A DNA stretch of 64,000 bases from NCBI GenBank assembly GCA_934096125.1, contig CAKOLB010000001.1, forward strand, positions 62,001 to 126,000, given 5' to 3'. Every line of letters starts with the position of its first letter. Within the stretch, counting starts at the first letter, position 1. A program made the position numbers and the translations under genes. Of the stretch, positions 25,179 through 34,098 are shown one piece after another. Source of the stretch: an uncultured Bacilli bacterium. Lineage in GTDB: Bacteria; Bacillota_I; Bacilli_A; RF39; UBA660. Below the pieces are notes generated by a model that saw only the letters and a program-made list of their open reading frames with translations, did no database searches and was not told the origin of the DNA.

Positions 25179-26407
25179 ATTACCCTTTCATAAATATTTC
25201 CAACCTTTAAATCTTCATCAACACAGACCTTTAAATAGTTGCTAGTATGCCCAACCGATTTACCATTATCATTTTCTTCAATTAGTACATCAAGCATCTT
25301 CCCCTTAAAGTTATTATAATATTTATCCTCCAGTTCGTGACTTACTTCAATTAACTTTCGAGCCCGCATTTTCTTCACATTCCCTGGGACTTGCTCGGGC
25401 ATATTCGCCGCTGCCGTACCTTGTCTTACTGAAAAAGGAAAAACATGAATTTTGGCAAAGTTCATCTTTGTAACACAATTAACAGTTTCCAAAAATAATT
25501 CATCAGTTTCATAAGGATGCCCAACAATCACATCTGTTGTAATTGATATATCCGGGCGTACACTTCTAATTTTCCTTAGCATTTCCTCAAAGTATTCAAG
25601 ATTATATTTTCTATTCATTTTCTTAAGTATTTCATCAGACCCAGCTTGCAAAGGAATATGTAAATGATTACAAAATTTTGGCGTAACCTCCATCATCTTC
25701 AAAAACTTATCATCAAGCTCAGTTATCTCAATACTAGAAAGCCTTATCCGCTCTAAGCCCTCTATTTTTGCAAGCTGCTTAATAAGGTCAGTCAAAGTAT
25801 GATTACCACTATTATATCTTCCAGTATGAATTCCAGTTAGTACGATTTCTTTATGACCACTTTTAGCTAAAGCTACGGCCTCTTTAATAACTAAATCATA
25901 ATCTTTAGAACGCACACTTCCCCTAACATATGGAATAATGCAGTAAGAACAAAAATTATCACAACCATCTTCAATTTTAATATAAGCCCTGACATGATTA
26001 AAATCTGAAAGCATCATATTTTCAAACTCTAAATTTCTATCATTATAAAACATTTCCACTTTTTTCTTATTCTCAGTATAATCCTTAACTAACATATCAA
26101 TCTTACTTTTCCCATTATTACCAAGTAAAACATCTGCTCCAAGTCCTTTATATACATCTTGTTTATTTTGAGTACTACAACCCACTAAAACCAAAATAAC
26201 TCCCGGCTTTTCTCTTTTAATCTTTCTAATTTCTTTCAAGCACTTCCGGTCAGCAACATTTGTAACAGAACAAGTATTAACAATAATTATATCAGCCTTT
26301 TCATAACTATCACAGTATAAAAAACCAGCAGAAATCATTTTCTCTTTCATTGCTTCTGATTCATACTGATTAACTTTACATCCAAACGTTATAATATTAA
26401 ATAACAT
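25175..26407 (-). CDS. mtaB: tRNA t6A37 methylthiotransferase MtaB
   Basis: Radical SAM enzyme making ms2t6A37 in ANN-decoding tRNAs. About 410 residues. UPF0004 domain starts TFGCKVNQYESEA with its first Cys, then VNTCSVTNVADRK and LVGCSTQ (remaining cluster cysteines). Radical SAM motif CDNFCSYCIIPYVRG near residue 150. A TRAM domain is short or absent. Two ATGs six bases apart are possible starts (26413 and 26407); spacing from GGGG favours 26407. Coupled with recD2 downstream and the membrane protein upstream. Confidence 0.94.
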   Translation of the reverse strand: MLFNIITFGCKVNQYESEAMKEKMISAGFLYCDSYEKADIIIVNTCSVTNVADRKCLKEIRKIKREKPGVILVLVGCSTQNKQDVYKGLGADVLLGNNGKSKIDMLVKDYTENKKKVEMFYNDRNLEFENMMLSDFNHVRAYIKIEDGCDNFCSYCIIPYVRGSVRSKDYDLVIKEAVALAKSGHKEIVLTGIHTGRYNSGNHTLTDLIKQLAKIEGLERIRLSSIEITELDDKFLKMMEVTPKFCNHLHIPLQAGSDEILKKMNRKYNLEYFEEMLRKIRSVRPDISITTDVIVGHPYETDELFLETVNCVTKMNFAKIHVFPFSVRQGTAAANMPEQVPGNVKKMRARKLIEVSHELEDKYYNNFKGKMLDVLIEENDNGKSVGHTSNYLKVCVDEDLKVGNIYERVI

Positions 26408-26413
26408 AACCAT

Positions 26414-26896
26414 CTACCCCAATTCTTGTTGCAATTGTTTTAAAGCCTGCAAAAAAGCTTCTTCCTTAGCAAAACTAATAACTCTAACTTCAATACTAGC
26501 CATATTTTCTTGTTTTTTATTAAATAGATTATCCAAATCAACTTGTTTAACCGTTAAATCATCAATATTTTTTTCTTCTACATAATTAAGATCATAATTA
26601 TTACTTTTCTTAACTAGTTCATCATAACTAATAATTGCTTTATTTTCCTGTTCTTTTTCATAATCGGTAAACTGCACAGTTTTATTTTCCCCATTCATAC
26701 TATCTTTTAAATCCCTTACTATTCTCATCTCTGCTGTTTCTTCGCAAGTTTTCTTTTTAAACTCTCCATCATTAATTTTAATAAAATAAATAAGTGTAAT
26801 AACTAATATCATTAGTATTAAAACTGCCAAAAAGAAAACGACATCTACAAATCTAAGTGCCAGCAAAAAATTCCCTATATCACTAAATATTCTCAT
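26414..26896 (-). CDS. Single-pass membrane protein, unknown
   Basis: 160 residues: one long hydrophobic helix at about residues 15-42, then a charged, Glu/Lys-rich cytosolic tail of 115 residues with predicted coil. It abuts mtaB and is first in the mtaB-recD2 operon. No family recognised. Confidence 0.65.
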   Translation of the reverse strand: MRIFSDIGNFLLALRFVDVVFFLAVLILMILVITLIYFIKINDGEFKKKTCEETAEMRIVRDLKDSMNGENKTVQFTDYEKEQENKAIISYDELVKKSNNYDLNYVEEKNIDDLTVKQVDLDNLFNKKQENMASIEVRVISFAKEEAFLQALKQLQQELG

Positions 26897-26930
26897 ACCT
26901 TATCACCACACTTTAATCTTATCATATTTT

Positions 26931-26963
26931 GTCAAATTTTACACTACCTTACCAAAATTTGAC
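26931..26963. repeat. Perfect 10-bp inverted repeat upstream of the 26414-26896 gene
   Basis: GTCAAATTTT and AAAATTTGAC, 13 bases apart, in the promoter region of the membrane protein/mtaB/recD2 operon; a further GTC/GAC-rich stretch follows at 26974-26985. It could be an operator. There is no T-run, so it is not an obvious terminator. Confidence 0.5.
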
Positions 26964-27031
26964 ACTTTAGATTGTCAATAAGACACTCATTAAATTTAGG
27001 CTTATCTTACCACAAAAGAGCTTAGCATGCA

Positions 27032-27064
27032 AGAAAAAAACATTGAGTATGCCTCAACGTTTTT
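27032..27064 (-). terminator. Terminator of the 27064-28275 gene
   Basis: On the minus strand AACGTTGAG, loop GCATA, CTCAATGTT, then a T-run. Confidence 0.8.
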
Positions 27065-28275
27065 TAATTTTCAGTAATAATGGTATAAGGATCTTCTTGC
27101 GTTCCACTTCCCATAACTTTAGCATTTCTTATTATATTTAAAACAGGTCTAATATCTTTAACTTGAACCCCAGTATCACTTGCACTAAGTGCCCCGCTCC
27201 CAGTTACACTAAACGGACTATAAACCCCATTATTAAAGCTTGCACTAGTCATCGTAAAATATCCTTTTTGCACATTAGAATTATAAAGGAAATAACTAGT
27301 ATTGTCTGTAAATCCAGCTCCTGCATACATTACCTCATCCGCAGTAAGTAGTCCTACTTTCGCATTACTTAGAGTCCCTAAACATGTATAATTAGGTATC
27401 TTATTTGTAACTATTCGATAATAAGCTGTAAAAGTTGTATTATCTTTTTCCAAAACTTTATCATTACAGAATTTATAATAAGCGATAAAATCTCCATATT
27501 TTTGTAAATTATTTTTATACCAAAGATCAAGTACTGAAGCCTGTGGCGTATCTAAATAATCAGTTGTATCCTCATAATACTTACTTTGATTATCAATAAC
27601 TCCATCAAGTATAAGTTTAACTGAGCCATCACCATTAATTTTTACCACACGCCACACTTTATCAGCAAAAGACACATAATTATTTAAAACATTCCCCCGA
27701 AAATAATAAGCAGTTCCTAAATCATCAGTGCTTTTAATTAGTCCTTCATCTAAAGTAGCAATATCTCCAAACTTAGTAACAGCACTTTCCTTTATTTCAT
27801 TATTCTTTAACAGTACTTCCATAAAAGTATTTTCTTCATTATTTTTAACACCTACTATTATAGAGCCAGAATATTCTTTTTTATTATCAGTTTTAAACTT
27901 TATCGTATAATTCTGTGTTTCATTTCCATTTATAGATACTTGATTAGAAATTATATCAGACTTAAGCTGATTAGTAATTTCCAAATTATCCGATGACTTA
28001 AGTTCATAACTTACATCTTTTGCATAAACATCCGTCAACTGAATATAATAAAACTTTTGAGAATTATCATTATTAGTAACCGAAAACTCAACTTCACCAT
28101 TTCCATTTAATTTAAAATCTTTTCCGCTTAAATAATTTATCGTGATGTCACCATCCACAACAATATCAGCATTCACTGGTTCTTCATCATAAAACAGGTA
28201 ACCAATGCCAATTCCAAACAAACCTATAATTAACAAAAGTATTACCCCAAGTGCCGATTTAAATCTCATTCTCAT
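27064..28275 (-). CDS. Surface protein with N-terminal anchor and C-type-lectin-like C-terminus
   Basis: 403 residues. Signal anchor at residues 5-28; residues 35-130 are an Ig-like/DUF11-type beta domain (VTNNDNSQKFYYIQL, NGNETQNYTIKF). Residues 185-403 start with VWRVVKINGDGSVKLI and end DIRPVLNIIRNAKVMGSGTQ then EDPYTI, the layout shared with the two other surface proteins of the window. It lacks the conserved EWTISR block and the GC-rich variable segment, so it is a related but non-variable protein. It lies downstream of the 28375 gene on the same strand. Confidence 0.75.
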   Translation of the reverse strand: MRMRFKSALGVILLLIIGLFGIGIGYLFYDEEPVNADIVVDGDITINYLSGKDFKLNGNGEVEFSVTNNDNSQKFYYIQLTDVYAKDVSYELKSSDNLEITNQLKSDIISNQVSINGNETQNYTIKFKTDNKKEYSGSIIVGVKNNEENTFMEVLLKNNEIKESAVTKFGDIATLDEGLIKSTDDLGTAYYFRGNVLNNYVSFADKVWRVVKINGDGSVKLILDGVIDNQSKYYEDTTDYLDTPQASVLDLWYKNNLQKYGDFIAYYKFCNDKVLEKDNTTFTAYYRIVTNKIPNYTCLGTLSNAKVGLLTADEVMYAGAGFTDNTSYFLYNSNVQKGYFTMTSASFNNGVYSPFSVTGSGALSASDTGVQVKDIRPVLNIIRNAKVMGSGTQEDPYTIITEN

Positions 28276-28374
28276 AGATGTAACCCTTCCCTTTACTTTT
28301 CTTAATTCAAGTATACTTTAGTATATTTTTCTTGTCAATAAATAGTTAAGAGTTTTGCCCTTATTTTCTCAAAA

Positions 28375-29901
28375 TTATACAACAATTCTAATGGGATTTG
28401 AATGAGTTCCTGCACCTGATTCGTAAGTTACAGAATTAACTAAATTAAATACAGGCCGGACCACATACGCCTTAGACGCACGGCTGCTGTCCACAAACCC
28501 AGACGCATACACAACGAACACAGGAAACGCATAGTCCGAATACCGGGAAATAGTCCATTCATAACTACCGCCATTATATAGCCAGTTTTCTTTAATTCCT
28601 TTTCGGATGTCTTCTCCATTATACTTCCAACCAGGCAATGACCAATATTTTGGACTTGCTGCAAAACCATAGTCACTTGCATACATGAGTCCTATTTTTG
28701 CACTATAAGTAGTACTAGCATTCGTCGTCATTTCTTTTGAGTACATGTTCTTTATTCCTGCAGTCGAAGCCATTGACCTATCAGCTCCTCCGACTTGCCA
28801 TGTTGTTGTGGCAATTTTACCAGCCCAAGTTGTTCCTATTTTATTTATGAAATTTTTATTTAAGTTAGTTTTATTAAGTAAACTTGTACTCCAGTCATTT
28901 GAACCATCTCCTTGATTTATTGTTGTGTTTGCTTTGTAATTCCAGCTATATTCCGTACTTGAACTATAATCTCCATCAGCGCCAAGTAAAGTACTGCTTG
29001 CAACTGTGGCTTTAATAAGTTTCACTTGTCCACTTTTTACATAGATTATTCGGTATAGATTATCTGCTGGACATGGACTTGCAGTTGAACCAAAGCATAC
29101 ATAATTGTCGGGATTTGCTCCTGAATATCTGTAAGAGTCATCTTCTGCTCCTAGTATAAGTGATGCATCATGGTGATAAATACTTGCTGCTTGACCATAT
29201 TTTGTACTTAGCGTTGTAAGACATGTTGCAAGGTTACTTCCATTTGTGCATCCGCTTGTTGCTAACGTATATTGTGAATTTTTGCTTATTTGGAGTACAC
29301 CAGTAAAGCTCTTACCAGCATTACTGGTTTGGTCTCTATCTAAGTTAACTAAAGTAACTTGCACTTTCCAATTATCTGTTTTATTTGGAGATGCTGATAT
29401 TTCATAATAATCAGCTATTTTTATTGGGCCAGTATAAGTTGTGATATCAAAGCCACTTCCACCACCAGAAGTTACATAATTCATCCCATCAAGCTCTGTT
29501 ACAACCGTCCCTGTTGGGTCTGTGATGGTTAGAAGTAATTCTGCAGAATTATCAGATGTTGTGTATATGAATGGATTATTAGTAATATTAAAGTAAAGAT
29601 AGTAATGTTCTGTTGCTTTATTTGTCGCATTATTAGCTGTTAGCAAGGCTGTGGCTGTAGTACTACCTGTCACATTACCCTTGCCAATTGCAAATGATGT
29701 TTGATCGGCTGTTAATGCAATAGATGAACCCACACTAAAAGATAAGTTATCAGTTGTAGATGTTTGCACCCTAACGCTACTGTTTGTAGAAGCCTCGCCT
29801 TGAGCCACAAAGTATGCATATGTTGCTCCACCAATTAACAGCAATAAAGTCCCCATTACGAGTAAAACTCCAAAGTTTCGTTCTTTCTCCATTTTAGCCA
29901 T
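28375..29901 (-). CDS. Surface protein with DGR-type variable C-terminus (protein A)
   Basis: 508 residues. N-terminal TasA-like signal segment LLLIGGATYAYFVAQGEAS; residues 50-200 form a beta-sandwich-like domain; from residue 215 a C-type-lectin-like domain: SGCTNGSNLATCLTT, DNYVCFGSTASPCPADNLYR, IGTTWAGKIATTTWQVGG, GLMYASDYGFAASPKYWS, then EWTISRYS, a variable stretch, and AYVVRPVFNL. The C-terminal 36-residue segment has higher GC and different codon choice (CGG, TCC, TCG, GTC) than the rest. AAGGAGAT precedes the start. A divergent Xre regulator with three operator-like sites lies upstream. Ligand unknown; adhesion or recognition is inferred from the fold. Confidence 0.85.
   Translation of the reverse strand: MAKMEKERNFGVLLVMGTLLLLIGGATYAYFVAQGEASTNSSVRVQTSTTDNLSFSVGSSIALTADQTSFAIGKGNVTGSTTATALLTANNATNKATEHYYLYFNITNNPFIYTTSDNSAELLLTITDPTGTVVTELDGMNYVTSGGGSGFDITTYTGPIKIADYYEISASPNKTDNWKVQVTLVNLDRDQTSNAGKSFTGVLQISKNSQYTLATSGCTNGSNLATCLTTLSTKYGQAASIYHHDASLILGAEDDSYRYSGANPDNYVCFGSTASPCPADNLYRIIYVKSGQVKLIKATVASSTLLGADGDYSSSTEYSWNYKANTTINQGDGSNDWSTSLLNKTNLNKNFINKIGTTWAGKIATTTWQVGGADRSMASTAGIKNMYSKEMTTNASTTYSAKIGLMYASDYGFAASPKYWSLPGWKYNGEDIRKGIKENWLYNGGSYEWTISRYSDYAFPVFVVYASGFVDSSRASKAYVVRPVFNLVNSVTYESGAGTHSNPIRIVV
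28454..28560 (-). other. Variable region (VR) of surface protein A
   Basis: 107 bp. Its first 24 and last 17 coding-strand bases are identical to those at 40438-40544. Between them, 24 of 66 bases differ: 11 at codon position 1, nine at position 2 and four at position 3. Every differing site could be an adenine in a common template. The encoded core is DYAFPVFVVY-ASG-FVDSSR-AS-K. Typical of DGR target sites; the template and reverse transcriptase are not in the window. Confidence 0.72.
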
Positions 29902-29917
29902 AATATCCCATCTCCTT

Positions 29918-29987
29918 AACTTGTTTTAGGTTATACAATACAATTATAACGTGTTTTAAGTTATAACACAATAACTTATTTTAAGTT
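29918..29987. promoter_or_regulatory. Three operator-like 15-bp repeats between protein A and the Xre gene
   Basis: AACTTGTTTTAGGTT (29918-29932), AACGTGTTTTAAGTT (29948-29962) and AACTTATTTTAAGTT (29973-29987), the last a perfect palindrome around TTT. They fill the divergent promoter region. They are likely the binding sites of the adjacent Xre protein, which would then control both itself and the surface protein. Confidence 0.7.
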
Positions 29988-30012
29988 GTGATATCTTTAA
30001 ACAGGTGAAATC

Positions 30013-30267
30013 ATGAACAGACTAAAAGAATTACGAGAAGACAAAGACTTATTTCAAAAAGACCTAGCAAAGATACTTAAAATGAGCCAAACTGGATACT
30101 CTCAATATGAAACTGAAACTAATGATATTCCCACAGAAATTTTAAAAAAACTAGCCGATTTTTATAATACTTCTATCGACTATTTATTATATAGAACTGA
30201 TGAACGCAGACCATATGCTAAATCGCTTATAGAAAAAGACAAAAAGGATAAAATATCTAAACGATAA
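30013..30267 (+). CDS. Xre-family transcriptional regulator
   Basis: 84 residues. The entire N-terminal part is a Cro/C1 helix-turn-helix: LKELREDKDLFQKDLAKILK, then MSQTGYSQYETETNDIP, and LKKLADFYNTSIDYLLYRT. A short basic tail follows. ACAGGTGA precedes the start. It is divergent from surface protein A and its gap holds three matching palindromic repeats, so it probably represses or tunes that gene. It ends at a bidirectional terminator shared with dnaJ. Confidence 0.88.
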   Translation: MNRLKELREDKDLFQKDLAKILKMSQTGYSQYETETNDIPTEILKKLADFYNTSIDYLLYRTDERRPYAKSLIEKDKKDKISKR

Positions 30268-30279
30268 ATTATCCTTTTT
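30241..30279. terminator. Bidirectional terminator between the Xre gene and dnaJ
   Basis: AAAAAGGATAA and its complement TTATCCTTTTT form an 11-bp stem with T-runs on both strands; it covers the stop codons of both convergent genes. Confidence 0.85.
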
Positions 30280-31399
30280 ATAAGTATTTTTTAAAGTTTT
30301 TAAACTCAGAACTATCTTCCAAATTTGTTTTCCGTAAATCTTCTAATAAAGCTTTTTGTTTTCGATCAAGTTTTGTTGGGGTAATAATATTAATTACTGC
30401 ATACATATTGCCTCGTCCAAAACTATTCGGTGTTTTAATACCTTTACCTTTAATTTTAAGTTTCGTATAATTTTGAGTTCCCGCCTTTATATCAAGTATA
30501 ATATTTCCTTGTAAAGTTGGAATTTCTTTTTTTATTCCCAAAGCTGCATCTACAATTGTAATTGGCACTTCCAAGTAAATATCCGCTCCATCTCTTTCAA
30601 ACAAAGGATGTTCTTTTATTTTAAACTCGATAAATACATCACCATTGGCACCACCATGCATACCAGCATTTCCTTTACCACTTAAACGAAGTTGAAAGCC
30701 CTCATCAACCCCTTCCGGAATGGTCACAGTTAAAGTCTTAACTTTTTCAACTATTCCTCTGCCATGACAAACATCACATTCTCGTGCGTAAGTATTGCCA
30801 CTTCCTTTACAATCTGGACAAATTTTACTAGTTTGCATATAGCCAAAGATAGTTTGTTGTTCTTGAAGCACTTTCCCAGAACCGCCACAAGTTTTACATC
30901 TTTGCTTATCAAAACCACCTTCACCATGACAACTTGTACAAGCAGCAGTTAAATTAAGTTTAATATCTTTTTCAGTTCCAAAAGCAGCTTCTTCAAATGT
31001 TAAATTTAAAACAACTCTAATATCCTTTCCTTTTGCTCTACTTGATGTGCTTCTTGAACTTCGGCCAAAACCACCAAAGCCACTAAAGCCTCCACCAAAC
31101 AAATCACTCAAGATATCATCTAAATTAATATCACCCATATCAAAGCCACCAAAACCACTACCAGCTGTGCCTCCATTTTGGAAGGCTGCACTACCAAATT
31201 GGTCATATTGTCTTCTCTTATTGGCATCAGACAAAACAGCATAAGCTTCACCAATTTCTTTAAACTTTTCTTCCGCTCCAGGTTCTTTATTTAAATCAGG
31301 ATGATATTGTTTAGCAAGTTTTCTAAATGCTCTTTTTATCTCTTCATCAGTAGCCGTTTTTGAAACTCCTAAAATATCATAATAATCTTTTTTATTCAT
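30278..31399 (-). CDS. dnaJ: Chaperone protein DnaJ
   Basis: Co-chaperone that stimulates DnaK. 373 residues, full type I. J domain MNKKDYYDILGVSKTATDEE with YHPDLN (HPD) near residue 33; Gly/Phe-rich linker (FGGFDMGD, GGGFSGFGGF); zinc domain with four CxxCxGxG repeats (CTSCHGEG, CKTCGGSG, CPDCKGSG, CDVCHGRG); C-terminal substrate domain. In most Bacillota it follows dnaK directly; here tldE and tldD are inserted between dnaK and dnaJ. Confidence 0.98.
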   Translation of the reverse strand: MNKKDYYDILGVSKTATDEEIKRAFRKLAKQYHPDLNKEPGAEEKFKEIGEAYAVLSDANKRRQYDQFGSAAFQNGGTAGSGFGGFDMGDINLDDILSDLFGGGFSGFGGFGRSSRSTSSRAKGKDIRVVLNLTFEEAAFGTEKDIKLNLTAACTSCHGEGGFDKQRCKTCGGSGKVLQEQQTIFGYMQTSKICPDCKGSGNTYARECDVCHGRGIVEKVKTLTVTIPEGVDEGFQLRLSGKGNAGMHGGANGDVFIEFKIKEHPLFERDGADIYLEVPITIVDAALGIKKEIPTLQGNIILDIKAGTQNYTKLKIKGKGIKTPNSFGRGNMYAVINIITPTKLDRKQKALLEDLRKTNLEDSSEFKNFKKYL

Positions 31400-31403
31400 A
31401 CAA

Positions 31404-32663
31404 TCATCTCTTTCCTGTTACAACTATATTATCTATAAGTAAATCTGGCGCTAAAACGCTTAGACTTACCGGCCTAATACTACTTCCAACTTCCACTACA
31501 TTATTAAATAGTTCTAAAAAGTTAGTTGTAAGTATTACCATATTTAACCCTTTAATCATTTTTCCATCCTTAACAAACATTCCTTCAGCTTGCAAAGAAA
31601 TATTTCCACTTAGTAAATTTATTCCTGAGTGAAGTCCATATAACTCATCAATCACAATACCATTATCTAGATCCTTCAAAAGTTCATCAAACGTCTTTTT
31701 CCCCGGCATAATATACAAATTGTTAATCGAACCAGCATTACCAGTCGGTTCTTCATCAAGCTTCAAAGCATATTCTAAATTATTTAGTTTCTTTATAAAC
31801 TTCCCGTTTTCCACAATAACTTGATTTTTTTTCAAAGTCCCTTCATTATCAAAAGCAACACTTCTTATACCTTTTTTAGGCTCTTCCACAATACTTATTT
31901 TATCACTAAATACTTTTTCTCCAATTTTATTTGTCAAAATAGACTCTTGCAAAAATATATTTTTACTCATAAACGAAGGCAAAAAGGCAGTCAAAATACT
32001 AGCAACAGCATTACCAGTTAAAATAATTTTATACTTATCAGTTTTAACAGACTCACTATCAAGCTTCAAAAGCCCTACATCAATTTTTTCTAAAATATAG
32101 TTTATAAAACTTTCCATATCATAGCATTTAGTATAGTAGGAAATATATATAACTCTTTTAGTATCATCTTTAGCTAAAGTCACCGTCGCATAATATTCGT
32201 TATAATATGTACTTTCTTTAAGGGCACAAGACTCATTATCAATTTGTTTTTCTTCTTTATAATTTGTATATCCGACTTCTATATTCTCTATCTCTTTATA
32301 TTTATCTTTTATTTTATCTAAAGCAAGAACATCTTTTCTCACGTTAGAAAAATCTATTACTTCTGCTTCTTCTGTAAAACATTCATTACCTTGGCAAAAA
32401 CGATTCTCATTATCATTATCAGTTAATGAAAATATTTTAAGTAAGTTAGCAATTATCCTTTCCGGCTCATTTAAACTCTCAAGAGCAATTTTTATACACT
32501 TACCATCTTTAATAGCTTTAATAATATATGAAGAAATATCATCAGTTTGAAAAAGTTTTAGTTTTCCATTCAAGGCATTTATGCTTGTCCTTTTACACCT
32601 TTCCATCGTTATTTCTACCAAAATATCTTTCTCTTTTGCACTAGCAATAAGTTTATTCTTCAT
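31404..32663 (-). CDS. TldE/PmbA-like subunit of the TldD-TldE protease
   Basis: 419 residues from the ATG preceded by GGAGGT (the frame is open to 32675). The C-terminal third shows the family features: SVAFDNEGTL, LEYALKLDEEPTGNAGSINN, GLHSGINLLSGNISLQAEG and NNVVEVGSSIRPV. No HExxH, as expected for the TldE partner. TldD-TldE cleaves unfolded polypeptides and matures some peptide products. It overlaps the end of tldD by 11 bases, consistent with a heterodimer made from one mRNA. Confidence 0.9.
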   Translation of the reverse strand: MKNKLIASAKEKDILVEITMERCKRTSINALNGKLKLFQTDDISSYIIKAIKDGKCIKIALESLNEPERIIANLLKIFSLTDNDNENRFCQGNECFTEEAEVIDFSNVRKDVLALDKIKDKYKEIENIEVGYTNYKEEKQIDNESCALKESTYYNEYYATVTLAKDDTKRVIYISYYTKCYDMESFINYILEKIDVGLLKLDSESVKTDKYKIILTGNAVASILTAFLPSFMSKNIFLQESILTNKIGEKVFSDKISIVEEPKKGIRSVAFDNEGTLKKNQVIVENGKFIKKLNNLEYALKLDEEPTGNAGSINNLYIMPGKKTFDELLKDLDNGIVIDELYGLHSGINLLSGNISLQAEGMFVKDGKMIKGLNMVILTTNFLELFNNVVEVGSSIRPVSLSVLAPDLLIDNIVVTGKR

Positions 32664-34026
32664 TTTTACCTCCAACTAGAATAGCTTTTACTTTAATTGT
32701 AGGCATTCCCACATTAACCGGCACATAACCACTAACAGAACCACACATACCAGGGCCAAGCTCCAAGTTATCAGACACCATTTCCACTTCTTTTAATATT
32801 TCTTTGGTATTACCAATTAAACTTGCCGACTTCACACATTCAGCTATCATGCCATCTCTAATCATATAAGCAATATCACAAGCAAAGTTAAAATCACCAG
32901 TCTCAGGAGAAACGCATCCTCCTCCCATTTTCGCAGCATATAGTCCATGCTTAATACTTTTTATCATATTTTGGATAGTATCATGACCAGCAGCTAAGTA
33001 GGTATTATTCATTCTTGATGTTGGAGGATAAAGGTAACTTTCTCTTCGACCCGAACCAGTTACCTCCATCTTTAAAGTCCGATTATTTATTTCATCAATC
33101 AAATAATTTTTCAAAACTCCATTTTCAATTAAGATATTCTTCTTTGTTTCTTTTCCTTCATCATCAATTAATGTTGTTCCCCATTCCTGAGAAATTCTTC
33201 CATCATCTATAATAGTTACAACGTGACTTGCAATCTCCTCGCCAAGCTTTCCACTTAAAACCGAAATATTATCAGCAACAGAAGTAGCTTCCATCGCATG
33301 GCCACAAGCTTCATGAAATATAACCCCACCAAAACCATTACCAATTACAACGGGCATAACACCGCCAATAGCATCTTTTGCATATAACTTATCCAGTCCA
33401 TTTTTGATTAGCAAATCAACTTCTTTTTCTAAATCAACATCATCTAAAAAATCATAAGATTTTGCCTTTCCATAGCTATAAGTAATATTAGCACTTTTAT
33501 TTTCATCTTTAAAACTAGCTGTAATATAAAGTCTAGACCTAACTCTTTGTTCTTGGACATATTTTCCCGTATGATTTGCAATGGTTACATCTTGCCGAGT
33601 TCCAGCAACTTTAACTTCTACCTGATTTACTCTTTTATCTTTACTTCTAACTAAATCATTAACTTTTTTTAAATACTCTTTTATTTTTTTATCATCATAC
33701 TTTGTATCTAATTTTTTACCATACTTCCTTAAAGCAGCAAGTTTAATATGTTCGAATTTTTTATCTTCAGAAATATTTTTCTTAAGTTCATCTATAGCAT
33801 TATTTATTTTTTCATCATTAACATCATTTATGGCGCTATAAAACACATCTTTATCTAAAGCTATTCTAAGTCCCATTCCATTTATATTATTAATAGTATA
33901 ATTATCTAGTCTATTATCAACATAAGTAAAATTCTCATGTATAGTATTTTCAATAAACACTTCCCCAAAATCAGCCCCTGTACTAACTAGCTTATTTAAT
34001 ATTTGTTCAATCTTATCTTTATTCAT
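32653..34026 (-). CDS. tldD: TldD metalloprotease subunit
   Basis: 457 residues. Active-site motif VIFHEACGHAMEATSVAD with HExxxH near residue 235, the usual TldD form; then TLIDDEGKETKKN, NNRTLKMEVTGSGRRESYLY, SRMNNTYLAAG and PGMCGSVSGYVPVNVG. The partner tldE follows at once. Placement between dnaK and dnaJ suggests heat-shock co-expression, but a terminator after dnaK separates them. Confidence 0.95.
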   Translation of the reverse strand: MNKDKIEQILNKLVSTGADFGEVFIENTIHENFTYVDNRLDNYTINNINGMGLRIALDKDVFYSAINDVNDEKINNAIDELKKNISEDKKFEHIKLAALRKYGKKLDTKYDDKKIKEYLKKVNDLVRSKDKRVNQVEVKVAGTRQDVTIANHTGKYVQEQRVRSRLYITASFKDENKSANITYSYGKAKSYDFLDDVDLEKEVDLLIKNGLDKLYAKDAIGGVMPVVIGNGFGGVIFHEACGHAMEATSVADNISVLSGKLGEEIASHVVTIIDDGRISQEWGTTLIDDEGKETKKNILIENGVLKNYLIDEINNRTLKMEVTGSGRRESYLYPPTSRMNNTYLAAGHDTIQNMIKSIKHGLYAAKMGGGCVSPETGDFNFACDIAYMIRDGMIAECVKSASLIGNTKEILKEVEMVSDNLELGPGMCGSVSGYVPVNVGMPTIKVKAILVGGKNEE

Positions 34027-34044
34027 AAATTCTCTCCAATTTAT

Positions 34045-34077
34045 GGAAAAAGGGGAAAGTTTTAATTTCTCCCTTAT
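34045..34077 (-). terminator. Terminator after dnaK
   Basis: On the minus strand AAGGG(AGA), an A/T loop, CCCCTT and five T residues; 21 bases after the dnaK stop and just before tldD. Confidence 0.65.
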
Positions 34078-34098
34078 ATCCTTCCACCATCTATTATA

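Noticed and set aside
27064..28275. A third DGR variable region in this surface protein
   Set aside because: It lacks the EWTISR block and the GC-rich flanks shared by the two variable genes.
30764..31244. Plus-strand frames opposite dnaJ
   Set aside because: They mirror the Gly-rich and zinc-finger coding of dnaJ and have no start signals.
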